Source of the DNA: Oscillospiraceae bacterium
GTDB lineage: Bacteria > Bacillota_A > Clostridia > Oscillospirales > CAG-272
Assembly: GCA_015064425.1 (NCBI GenBank)
Contig: SVSF01000034.1
Span: 1-16,533 of the forward strand
Reading direction: 5' to 3'
DNA length: 16,533 bases
Shown here: piece after piece, positions 8,160-14,954 of the stretch
Numbering within the stretch: position 1 is the first letter of the stretch
Layout of the letters: every line of letters starts with the position of its first letter
Translations under genes and position numbers: made by a program
The notes under the pieces: generated by a model
What the model was told of the DNA's origin: nothing
Database searches by the model: none
Seen by the model: only the letters and a program-made list of their open reading frames with translations

Positions 8160-9370
8160 AAAAACACCTTTTTTTCCTTACAGCGCTGTGCTTAGTGCTC
8201 GTAACCGTATTTTCCTTAAGTTCCTGTTCAAAAGAGGAGAACCTCACATTAAACGTATATAACTGGGGTGAATATATTTCCGACGGTTCTTATGATTCTT
8301 TGAACGTAAACGAAGCGTTTGAAGAATATTATTACGAGACCTACGGAGTAAAGGTAACGGTAAACTATACTACCTATGCTTCAAACGAGGATATGTATAA
8401 TAAGATCAAAGCCGGTGCTACAAGCTACGATATCATTATTCCTTCCGAATATATGATAGAGAAGATGATAAAAGAGAATATGCTCTTAGAGCTCAACTTT
8501 GATAATATTCCCAATTTCAAACACATAGACGATAACTTCAAAAATCTCTTCTACGACCCCGAAAATCTCTATTCTGTGCCCTACACCTACGGTATGGTAG
8601 GAATAATATACAATGATACAATGGTAGATGAAGAAGACGTAGGCGGTTGGGATCTTTTATGGAATGAGAAATATGAAGGAAAAATACTTCAGTTCAACAA
8701 TCCCCGTGATGCCTTCGGTACTTCCATGTACCGTCTCGGTATAGACGTAAATACTACGGACGAGGAACTTTGGAAGACCGCTTTAGAGCAGCTCAAAATA
8801 CAGAAGCCTTTGGTGCAGAGCTACGTAATGGACGAAATATTCAACAAAATGAAGAACGGCTCCGCGGCTATTGCCCCTTATTACGCAGGCGACTATCTCA
8901 CTATGTACGAGGATAACGATTCACTTTGCTTCTACTATCCCGAAGAAGGCACAAATGTGTTTGTTGATGCAATGTGCATTCCCTCTTGTGCAAGCAACAA
9001 AGAGCTTGCCGAGGAATATATAAACTTTATGCTCACCGAAGAAGTGGCTATTGCAAATGCCGAGTGGATAATGTATGCGAGTCCCAACACTCTCGTTACT
9101 GAAAATGAGGATTATATTGCAAGTATGGAGGAATGTCACGAGGACGTAATGACAATACTCTACAATAAGGAATCTTCGTTCCCCGTGTCATACTACAGAA
9201 CTCTTGACCCTGCTACACAGTCTATTGAAAATACTCTGTGGGAAGAGCTTAAGACAGAAAACTCCATAGAGCTTTGGATACACGTGGTAAGCCTTATAAT
9301 TCTTGTATCCGTTATTTCCGTGATTGCGGGACTTAAGATACGTAAGAAAAAGAGAGCAAAATTTTATTGA
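8156..9370 (+). CDS. potD: Polyamine-binding lipoprotein PotD with an extra C-terminal membrane anchor
   Basis: Extracellular receptor that delivers spermidine or putrescine to PotBC. The 404-residue precursor has a lipoprotein signal peptide with lipobox LSSC, so Cys24 is the predicted lipidated residue. The mature part begins with LTLNVYNWGEYI, the start of PotD-type binding proteins, and continues as a two-lobe fold through YDIIIPSEYMIEKM and VPYTYGMVGIIYN. After the last lobe (PATQSIENTLWEELKTENS) comes a hydrophobic stretch at about 375-395, followed by the basic tail RKKKRAKF. This predicts a membrane helix with its tail in the cytoplasm. The standard protein ends before this, so it appears to be held at both ends. 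The ribosome binding site AGGAGGT lies in potC. The gene ends the operon before a strong terminator. Confidence 0.94.
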   Translation: MKKHLFFLTALCLVLVTVFSLSSCSKEENLTLNVYNWGEYISDGSYDSLNVNEAFEEYYYETYGVKVTVNYTTYASNEDMYNKIKAGATSYDIIIPSEYMIEKMIKENMLLELNFDNIPNFKHIDDNFKNLFYDPENLYSVPYTYGMVGIIYNDTMVDEEDVGGWDLLWNEKYEGKILQFNNPRDAFGTSMYRLGIDVNTTDEELWKTALEQLKIQKPLVQSYVMDEIFNKMKNGSAAIAPYYAGDYLTMYEDNDSLCFYYPEEGTNVFVDAMCIPSCASNKELAEEYINFMLTEEVAIANAEWIMYASPNTLVTENEDYIASMEECHEDVMTILYNKESSFPVSYYRTLDPATQSIENTLWEELKTENSIELWIHVVSLIILVSVISVIAGLKIRKKKRAKFY

Positions 9371-9376
9371 TCAAAT

Positions 9377-9412
9377 GAGAGTCTTTCATTGAATGGAAGA
9401 CTCTCTTCTTTA
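9377..9412 (+). terminator. Terminator of the potABCD operon
   Basis: A stem of 13 pairs (one G-U) joins 9377-9389 (GAGAGTCTT then TCAT) with 9393-9405, closed by a 3-base loop and followed by TTCTTTATT. It begins six bases after the potD stop. It should end the operon and insulate the next unit. Confidence 0.9.
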
Positions 9413-9435
9413 TTATACCGTATTCAGCGGTATAA
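9413..9435. repeat. Perfect inverted repeat after the pot terminator
   Basis: TTATACCG at 9413-9420 and CGGTATAA at 9428-9435, separated by seven bases. It follows the terminator directly and lies about 85 bp before the marR promoter. It has no T-run of its own. It could be a second RNA hairpin or a protein site. Nothing else is recognisable in 9436-9518. Confidence 0.5.
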
Positions 9436-9518
9436 CGCCCTACAAAGGTGGTATCGATAAAGTAAAAGCCATCTCCTCTTACAAAAAGCTTTCTTTTATT
9501 TTTTTAGCCTATAAAGTC

Positions 9519-9547
9519 TTGACACAAAGCTTTTCACTGTGTATAAT
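9519..9547 (+). promoter_or_regulatory. Perfect-consensus sigma-A promoter of the marR-fakB-fakA operon
   Basis: TTGACA at 9519-9524, a 17-base spacer and TATAAT at 9542-9547 match consensus at every position. Transcription would start near 9554, inside the inverted repeat at 9550-9573. A promoter this strong next to a regulator's operator suggests it is normally repressed. Confidence 0.92.
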
Positions 9548-9549
9548 TG

Positions 9550-9573
9550 TAAATGTTGATTTTTCAACATTTA
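9550..9573. promoter_or_regulatory. Inverted-repeat operator candidate for the MarR regulator
   Basis: A perfect 24-bp inverted repeat: TAAATGTTGA, four Ts, TCAACATTTA. It starts three bases after the -10 box and covers the predicted transcription start, where a bound dimer would block polymerase. The gene immediately downstream encodes a MarR-family protein, so autorepression is the simplest reading. The core TTGA-N4-TCAA resembles the TTGA-N3-TCAA core I recall for FabT sites in streptococci, but the spacing differs by one base. Confidence 0.75.
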
Positions 9574-9592
9574 TGCTTCGAAGGAGATAAAA

Positions 9593-10051
9593 ATGATCGA
9601 CAGATATGAAAGGCTTTATGCTCTTGTCTCGGAAATATCCCGTCATATACACAAAATAACGGGAGCAGAGATGGAGAAATACGGACTTGGAGCCCCTCAC
9701 GCTCTTTGTCTGTTGTCAATATACCGAAGTGAAGAGCCATTAACCTCCGCTCAGCTGTGTAAAAGATGCGGGAGAGATAAGTCCGAAATATCAAGGTCCG
9801 TATCTCTTTTAGAAAAAAAGAATCTTATTCTGCGCGAAAGCAACGGGCAGAGCAAATACCGTGCCGTATTAAAGCTTACGGAAGAGGGACAAAAAGTTGT
9901 CGATTGTATCAGCGAAAAGGCACGTATAGCAATTAAATTTGCGGGAAAGAACGTTTCCGACGAAAACAGACGAATAATGTATGAGAGCCTTAAGATCATT
10001 TCCGAGGGTCTCAGCCTCATAAGTGTAAATGGTATACCGAACCAAAATTAA
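9593..10051 (+). CDS. MarR-family transcriptional regulator
   Basis: Predicted DNA-binding dimer and probable local repressor of this operon. The 152-residue protein has the MarR layout: N-terminal dimerisation helices (about 1-45), helix-turn-helix with recognition segment RDKSEISRSVSLLEKKNLI (61-79), wing RESNGQSKYRAVLKLTEEG (81-99), and C-terminal helices. It contains a Cys56-Lys-Arg-Cys59 pair in the helix before the recognition helix, plus Cys39 and Cys104. The ATG follows AAGGAGAT. It is preceded by a perfect promoter with a 24-bp inverted repeat and followed 13 bp later by a FakB-like gene, then fakA. That context suggests a fatty-acid or acyl-derivative ligand, as with FabT, but the ligand is inference and the cysteines leave a thiol-based signal open. 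Confidence 0.92.
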   Translation: MIDRYERLYALVSEISRHIHKITGAEMEKYGLGAPHALCLLSIYRSEEPLTSAQLCKRCGRDKSEISRSVSLLEKKNLILRESNGQSKYRAVLKLTEEGQKVVDCISEKARIAIKFAGKNVSDENRRIMYESLKIISEGLSLISVNGIPNQN

Positions 10052-10064
10052 AAGGAGAGAACCG

Positions 10065-10931
10065 ATGAACGAATATGTTATCTATACAGACTCGGCGTGC
10101 GATATATCCCCCGAGTTATTGGCAGAATGGAAAGTGCCGTACAGCAGTCTCAGCTTCAGATTTAACGACAGCGAAAAAGAATATTCAAACGACGATATGA
10201 ACACCAAAGCCTTCTATGATAAGATGCGTGAAGGCGGTGTTGCCAAGACTTCTGCAATAAACGCAGACACTTTTGCACTTGCTTTTGAAAAATTGCTTAA
10301 CGAAGGCAAAGATATACTCTATTTGGGCTTCTCTTCCGGATTAAGCGCTACATACAACTCCGCAAGAATAGCAGCTGAGCAATTAAAGGAAAAATACCCC
10401 GAAAGAAAGCTAATCACGGTAGACAGTCTTGCGGCATCTGCAGGCTTCGGTCTCTTGCTTTATCTTACTCTTAAAGAAAAGGAAAAGGGTGCAAGCATAG
10501 AAGCGGCAGCAAAATTTGCCGAAAAATTAAGACTTAAAGTATGCCACTGGTTCACGGTCGATGACCTTGTATATCTCAAGAGAGGCGGCCGCATCAGCCC
10601 CACAGCTGCGTTTGTCGGAAATATGCTTGGAATAAAGCCCGTTCTTCACGTTGATAACGAAGGACATCTTATAAACGTATCAAAGGTCAGGGGCAGACGT
10701 TCTTCCGTTTCAGCAATGGCGGATAAATACGGCGAACTTGCTCTTGATCCTGAAAACGGAACCGTATTTATCTCTCACGGCGACTGCATGGCAGACGTTG
10801 AGCTTCTTAAATCTATGCTGAAAGAAAGATACGGAGCAGAAGTTAAAATAGTAAGTAACGTAGGTACGGTTATCGGCGCACATTCCGGTCCCGGTACACT
10901 CGCTTTGTTCTTTATAGGAAAAGAACGCTGA
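10065..10931 (+). CDS. DegV family fatty-acid-binding protein (FakB-type)
   Basis: DegV proteins bind a fatty acid in a buried tunnel; those acting as FakB present it to the kinase FakA, giving acyl-phosphate for phospholipid synthesis. The 288-residue protein has the family motifs in order: YTDSACDIS at 7-15, KTSAINADTF at 61-70, GFSSGLSATYNSA at 88-100, DDLVYLKRGGRIS at 166-178, and a C-terminal GAHSGPGT at 271-278. The Thr/Ser at 62-63 and His273 are in the places where FakB proteins hold the carboxylate. The frame stays open upstream into marR (to 10029). I chose the ATG at 10065 because AAGGAGAG precedes it and the family starts at this point. Adjacency to fakA supports a FakB role; chain specificity cannot be read from sequence. 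Confidence 0.93.
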   Translation: MNEYVIYTDSACDISPELLAEWKVPYSSLSFRFNDSEKEYSNDDMNTKAFYDKMREGGVAKTSAINADTFALAFEKLLNEGKDILYLGFSSGLSATYNSARIAAEQLKEKYPERKLITVDSLAASAGFGLLLYLTLKEKEKGASIEAAAKFAEKLRLKVCHWFTVDDLVYLKRGGRISPTAAFVGNMLGIKPVLHVDNEGHLINVSKVRGRRSSVSAMADKYGELALDPENGTVFISHGDCMADVELLKSMLKERYGAEVKIVSNVGTVIGAHSGPGTLALFFIGKER

Positions 10932-10998
10932 AAATTCTACATATTCTTCACTCCGAATATGCTAAAACTAAAGCAGAAATTATAAGGAGAACGTATCA

Positions 10999-12717
10999 AT
11001 GTTCAATAAGACCAAAGAAAAGCGTGAGAAAACGAGCGAAAGCAAGAATATTAAATATCTCGGCGGATTGCTTCTTTCAAAAATGGCCATAGGAGGAGCT
11101 GCCAGACTTCGCTCAAACGCCGATAAGGTAAATAAGCTCAACGTTTTCCCTGTGCCTGACGGAGACACAGGAGACAATATGAGAATGACTATAGAAAGCG
11201 GTCTTGCCGCAATAGAAAATCTCGACTCCGACGATATTGCAGAAGTAATGCAGGTACTGTCCCACGGTATGCTTCTCGGAGCAAGAGGGAACTCGGGAGT
11301 TATCCTTTCCCAATTCTTTGCGGGTACCGCAAAAGGATTTACAGTATCCGAAAAAGCCGACCCTGAGACCCTCGGACACGCACTTGAGCTTGGAGTAAAG
11401 CAGGCATATACCTCGGTAATGACTCCAACAGAGGGTACCATACTTACGGTCGCAAGAGAATCTGTTGAATACGCGGTAAAAAAGATAAATGACAAGAGTA
11501 CTATCAGAAGCTTCTTTGCTGACCTTTTAAAGGAGATGCAGGCATCTCTCGACCGTACTCCCGAACTGCTTCCCGTTCTTAAGGAAGCAGGAGTAGTAGA
11601 CAGCGGAGGAGCCGGTCTGTATTATATTCTCGATGGTTTCAACCGCGTACTGAACGGTGAAGAGATAAGCATAGACGTCATAACAGAAAACACGTCTCAC
11701 AGCGATTTTTCCCCGGCTAAGAACTTCGGTCCCGACAGTAAGATGGATTATGCTTACTGTACGGAAGTACTTCTGCAGCTGACGAATAAAAAAGCCGATG
11801 TTAATGCATTCGACGTAGAATCTCTCAAAGCCTTTCTTGCAGAGATCGGTGACTCTATAGTTGCATTCAAGACTGACAGTATAATAAAGCTTCACGTTCA
11901 TACGTTCACCCCCGACAAAGTTCTGGAATACTGCCTCAGCTACGGAGAATTTCTGAACGTAAAAATAGAAAATATGTCGCTCCAGCACACGGAGATATCC
12001 TCCGACGCAAAAGAACCCGGCGGAGATACTGTTCTTCCCTCCTCCGAGGTAAAGAAATACGGAGTCGTAGCCGTTGCAAACGGTGACGGAATCGAGGCTT
12101 TATTTAAAGAGCTCGGAACTGACGAAGTCGTTCTCGGAGGCCAGACACAAAATCCCTCCGCACAGGATTTTATAGAAGCGTTCAAAAAGATAAATGCAGA
12201 ACATATATTCGTGTTCCCCAATAACGGCAATATCGTTATGGCTGCAAAGCAGGCGGGCGAGCTTTATGAAAATGCAACAGTGCATGTGATCCCCAGCAAA
12301 AATATAGGCACCGGCTACGTTGCGCTTTCCTCTGCCGATCTCGGAGATCCCGATCCCGAATCGGTTCTGGCTCAGATGACCGAAGCTATGACAAGAGTCA
12401 GCGCAGGTTACGTTTCACCCTCTATAAGAGATGCCGATATGAACGGAATACATATAAACAGCGGAGATACTATAGGCATTATAGAAAAAGAAATAGTAGT
12501 ATCGGAAGCAAACAGATTGAAAGCCGCGGCATCCCTTGCCGTAAAGCTCCTTTCTCTTCCCGAAAAGTTTATGCTTACCGTGTTCGTCGGTAAGGATTCT
12601 CCCGAAGGAGAAGCGGAAGAACTGGAGAATATTTTGAAAAAAGAATGTCCCTCTGCCGAAATATATTTTACTCACGGCGGTCAGGACATATATCCTTATA
12701 TTTTTGTAGCAGAATAA
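10999..12717 (+). CDS. fakA: Fatty acid kinase FakA (DAK2/YloV family)
   Basis: ATP-dependent kinase that phosphorylates FakB-bound fatty acids. The 572-residue protein starts with a lysine-rich extension of about 18 residues. The DhaL-like kinase domain follows, with the metal/nucleotide motif NVFPVPDGDTGDNM at 48-61 and GARGNSGVILSQ at 94-105, then TEGTILTVARES and DSGGAGLYYILDG. The middle region has the conserved YCTEVLLQL segment. The C-terminal part (about 350-572) is DegV-like, with FVFPNNGNIVMAAKQA and VIPSKNIGTGY, ending HGGQDIYPYIFVAE as in YloV proteins. It is slightly longer than S. aureus FakA (548). The start at 10999 follows AAGGAGA. The gap of 67 bp after the DegV gene has only a weak hairpin, so the genes are probably co-transcribed. 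It ends at a strong terminator. Confidence 0.95.
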   Translation: MFNKTKEKREKTSESKNIKYLGGLLLSKMAIGGAARLRSNADKVNKLNVFPVPDGDTGDNMRMTIESGLAAIENLDSDDIAEVMQVLSHGMLLGARGNSGVILSQFFAGTAKGFTVSEKADPETLGHALELGVKQAYTSVMTPTEGTILTVARESVEYAVKKINDKSTIRSFFADLLKEMQASLDRTPELLPVLKEAGVVDSGGAGLYYILDGFNRVLNGEEISIDVITENTSHSDFSPAKNFGPDSKMDYAYCTEVLLQLTNKKADVNAFDVESLKAFLAEIGDSIVAFKTDSIIKLHVHTFTPDKVLEYCLSYGEFLNVKIENMSLQHTEISSDAKEPGGDTVLPSSEVKKYGVVAVANGDGIEALFKELGTDEVVLGGQTQNPSAQDFIEAFKKINAEHIFVFPNNGNIVMAAKQAGELYENATVHVIPSKNIGTGYVALSSADLGDPDPESVLAQMTEAMTRVSAGYVSPSIRDADMNGIHINSGDTIGIIEKEIVVSEANRLKAAASLAVKLLSLPEKFMLTVFVGKDSPEGEAEELENILKKECPSAEIYFTHGGQDIYPYIFVAE

Positions 12718-12718
12718 T

Positions 12719-12762
12719 AGCAATAAGCCATCTTGCTTAAATCAGATGGCTTATTGCTTTTT
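12719..12762. terminator. Shared terminator between convergent fakA and the VanW gene
   Basis: A 15-bp perfect stem pairs 12719-12733 with 12744-12758 (core GCCATCT with AGATGGC) around a 10-base loop. On the plus strand it is followed by CTTTTTATC, good for ending fakA. The minus-strand side is less T-rich (TATTATTCTG). The TAA of the VanW gene lies inside the stem at 12751-12753, so the hairpin serves both convergent genes. Confidence 0.88.
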
Positions 12763-13572
12763 ATCGTCCAAAAACGGTGAATACATCATTATCGCACTGT
12801 TTTTTACCAGAGAACGTTCTTCCAGAAGCTCTCCGTCAAGATTATATTTCAGTCTGTATAATTCATTGTGTCTTGTGTATCCGCCCCAATACTCACAGCG
12901 CATCTGATGATTTCTTTCCTCTATCTCAAAACGAAATCTCGGAGGTGAGGATACCCTCCATTCTCCCTCAAGATATTCTTTCCCCACATTTATTTTAAGG
13001 CGGTAGATATCAGACGTATCATTTCTTATCATAAGGTCTCCGTATGGATAAAAGCAGGTTGCTCCGCTTCCAAAAGGCTGTGTCCTGCCGGAATCCGGAA
13101 AAACATCATATCCGTGGCGGTGACGTTCTATGACCGTCAAGGGAGTATGCACAGTCATCCAAAAAATAAGATTTGACATCTGGCACAGTCCTCCACCCGT
13201 TCCGGACTCAAAATGTCCGTTTTTTAATATCATTCCGGGTAAATATCCTTTTCTTTTGCTCGGTTTGCCTATAAGCTTCCAATAACTGAATATTTCGCCG
13301 GGACGTATAAGCACCCCGTCAATCTTACGTGCAGCTATTTTAAGATTTACTATCTTGTTTTTCTGCATCCACATATCGACGTCTTTCAGCTTTCTCAGCA
13401 AAGGTGTTCTATGGGAAAAATAACAGTATTCCGTATACTCAGAATTATTTTGTTTCGCAAATCTCCCTTTAAGCCTAAGCCATAAAATCTTACGCATCAA
13501 GCTATGATACTGTCTTCCCGCCCAAAGACGCAACTCAGTTCTTTTTTTGGGTTTTTCAACTGTTTTGTTCAT
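12751..13572 (-). CDS. VanW family protein, outside any vancomycin-resistance cluster
   Basis: VanW proteins are accessory products first seen in VanB-type vancomycin-resistance clusters; their biochemical function is unknown. The 273-residue protein matches the family length. Its conserved block runs from KIAARKIDGVLIRPGEIFSY (78-97) through FESGTGGGLCQMSNLIFW (121-138) to HRHGYDVFPDSGRTQPFGSG (151-170) and YPYGDLMIRN (175-184). There is no signal peptide or membrane helix; the N-terminus is strongly basic. None of vanR, S, H, Y, X or a ligase is nearby, so there is no reason to predict resistance. The ATG at 13570-13572 is preceded by six Gs instead of a normal Shine-Dalgarno. I found no good promoter in the 58 bp up to the gap terminator, so expression may be weak or by readthrough. 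Confidence 0.9.
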   Translation of the reverse strand: MNKTVEKPKKRTELRLWAGRQYHSLMRKILWLRLKGRFAKQNNSEYTEYCYFSHRTPLLRKLKDVDMWMQKNKIVNLKIAARKIDGVLIRPGEIFSYWKLIGKPSKRKGYLPGMILKNGHFESGTGGGLCQMSNLIFWMTVHTPLTVIERHRHGYDVFPDSGRTQPFGSGATCFYPYGDLMIRNDTSDIYRLKINVGKEYLEGEWRVSSPPRFRFEIEERNHQMRCEYWGGYTRHNELYRLKYNLDGELLEERSLVKNSAIMMYSPFLDDKKQ

Positions 13573-13580
13573 ACACTACA

Positions 13581-13586
13581 CCCCCC
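13581..13586 (-). promoter_or_regulatory. Unusual GGGGGG ribosome binding site of the VanW gene
   Basis: Six consecutive Gs on the minus strand, eight bases before the ATG, in the place where other genes here have GGAGG. It can still pair with the CCUCC of 16S rRNA, using a G-U pair. This may give lower translation or mark a mutated site. Confidence 0.5.
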
Positions 13587-13631
13587 GTATAACTTATAGA
13601 CAGTATTTCACCGATTTTGTTCCATAAACAC

Positions 13632-13681
13632 AAAAAAATATAGCGAACGGCGTTGAATGAAATTCATTTTACGCCGTTCGC
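13632..13681 (-). terminator. Terminator of the glyceraldehyde-3-phosphate dehydrogenase gene
   Basis: An 11-bp stem pairs 13643-13653 with 13671-13681 (GCGAACGGCGT / ACGCCGTTCGC). Inside it a second palindromic segment (AATGAA / TTCATT) continues the hairpin after a short mismatch. Seven Ts follow on the minus strand at 13638-13632. It lies 24 bp after the stop codon. Confidence 0.92.
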
Positions 13682-13704
13682 CATATCTTTATGATGCTTT
13701 TTTA

Positions 13705-14760
13705 TCAGATCTCTGCGAAATACTTGATAGTACGAACCATCTGGCTTGTGTAGGAGTTCTCGTTATCGTACCAAGAAACTACCTGAACCTGATATGTGTC
13801 GTCATCTATCTTAGCAACCATTGTCTGCGTTGCATCGAAGAGAGAACCGTAACGCATACCGATAACGTCAGAAGAAACGATCTCATCTGTATTGTAACCG
13901 AAAGACTCTGTAGCAGCAGCCTTCATAGCAGCGTTGATGCTGTCCTTTGTTACATCCTTGCCCTTAACAACTGCAACGAGAAGAGTTGTAGAGCCTGTGC
14001 ATGTGGGAACTCTCTGAGCGGAACCGATAAGCTTGCCGTTGAGTTCGGGAATAACGAGACCGATAGCCTTTGCAGCACCGGTGGAGTTGGGAACGATGTT
14101 CTGTGCGCCTGCTCTTGCACGGCGGAGGTCACCCTTTCTGTGAGGACCGTCAAGAATCATCTGGTCGCCTGTGTAAGCATGAACTGTTGTCATGATACCG
14201 GACTGGATGGGATATACATCGTTAAGAGCCTTAGCCATAGGGGCGAGGCAGTTTGTTGTGCAGGATGCAGCGGAGATGATCTTATCTTCAGCTGTAAGTG
14301 TGTCGTTGTTTACGTTGAATACGATAGTCTTAAGATCGTTTCCTGCAGGAGCGGAAATAACTACCTTCTTAGCGCCTGCATCGATATGAGCCTGAGACTT
14401 GTCCTTGGAACAGTAGAATCCTGTGCACTCAAGAACTACGTCAACGCCAAGCTCACCCCAAGGGAGGTCAGCAGCCTTAGGCATAGCATAAATTGTGATC
14501 TCCTTACCGTCAACGGTAATGGAACCGGGAACCTTAACTGTCTTGCCGTCTTCTTCAAAAACGGGTTCCTTGGACTCAACTGTATGACCCTGAGCTACGT
14601 AGGAGCCCTGAGCTGTATCATACTTAAGAAGATGAGCGAGCATCTTGGGGCTTGTAAGGTCGTTGATAGCAACAACTTCGTAACCCTCAGCACCGAACAT
14701 CTGACGGAATGCGAGACGGCCGATACGACCGAATCCGTTAATAGCAACTTTTACTGACAT
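13705..14760 (-). CDS. gap: Glyceraldehyde-3-phosphate dehydrogenase, NAD-dependent glycolytic type
   Basis: Oxidises glyceraldehyde 3-phosphate to 1,3-bisphosphoglycerate with NAD in glycolysis. The 351-residue protein begins [20 protein letters not shown], the Rossmann motif. Asp34 (AINDLT) is in the position that favours NAD over NADP. The catalytic site is [12 protein letters not shown] with Cys167, and His194 lies in [25 protein letters not shown] near the end is diagnostic. It is about 15 residues longer than the common 335. The frame is open 25 codons further upstream, but the ATG at 14758-14760 has GGAGG in front and matches the family start. It is monocistronic with its own promoter and terminator; no pgk, tpi or cggR is adjacent. 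Confidence 0.97.
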   Translation of the reverse strand: MSVKVAINGFGRIGRLAFRQMFGAEGYEVVAINDLTSPKMLAHLLKYDTAQGSYVAQGHTVESKEPVFEEDGKTVKVPGSITVDGKEITIYAMPKAADLPWGELGVDVVLECTGFYCSKDKSQAHIDAGAKKVVISAPAGNDLKTIVFNVNNDTLTAEDKIISAASCTTNCLAPMAKALNDVYPIQSGIMTTVHAYTGDQMILDGPHRKGDLRRARAGAQNIVPNSTGAAKAIGLVIPELNGKLIGSAQRVPTCTGSTTLLVAVVKGKDVTKDSINAAMKAAATESFGYNTDEIVSSDVIGMRYGSLFDATQTMVAKIDDDTYQVQVVSWYDNENSYTSQMVRTIKYFAEI

Positions 14761-14851
14761 AGTAATCCTCCAATATAAATAATGTCGGAGCTTGTTTCCT
14801 TCTTTAAAATTGGAATAAATCAGAAAACAGTCCATTTTTTCTCAATTTTAT

Positions 14852-14880
14852 ATTTTACATCATTTTTTAAAAATATACAA
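14852..14880 (-). promoter_or_regulatory. Predicted promoter of gap
   Basis: The minus strand has TTGTAT at 14880-14875, a 17-base spacer and TAAAAT at 14857-14852. Transcription would start near 14845, leaving a leader of about 85 bases. At its 5' end the leader can fold: AAAATTG (14849-14843 on the minus strand) pairs with CAATTTT (14812-14806), and AGAAAA pairs with TTTTCT inside. From 14881 to 14954 I see nothing definite, and no clear terminator for the upstream gene. Confidence 0.6.
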
Positions 14881-14954
14881 GTCTAAATCGTTAACTTTTT
14901 TCTTTGCTTCTGCATAAAATCCGATAAGTTTGATTTTTACATCCTGAATTTTGA

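Noticed and set aside
9393..9590. 65-residue frame in front of marR
   Set aside because: It starts inside the pot terminator and runs through the marR promoter and operator, with no ribosome binding site.
10029..10064. Upstream extension of the DegV gene (12 codons)
   Set aside because: It would overlap marR, has no ribosome binding site, and the family begins at the ATG at 10065 behind AAGGAGAG.
10940..10961. Hairpin between the DegV and fakA genes (CATATTC / GAATATG)
   Set aside because: Seven weak pairs with an eight-base loop and no T-run do not make a terminator; the genes are probably co-transcribed.
12751..13572. Vancomycin-resistance locus
   Set aside because: Only a VanW-family gene is present; no ligase, dehydrogenase, dipeptidase or two-component genes are nearby.
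13657..14757. 366-residue plus-strand open frame
   Set aside because: It lies almost entirely opposite gap and begins inside the gap terminator. The composition (many Cys and Ser) is that of a shadow frame of a strongly biased gene.
14761..14835. Upstream extension of gap (25 codons)
   Set aside because: The family start [15 protein letters not shown] at 14760 has a correctly spaced GGAGG; the extension has no homology.
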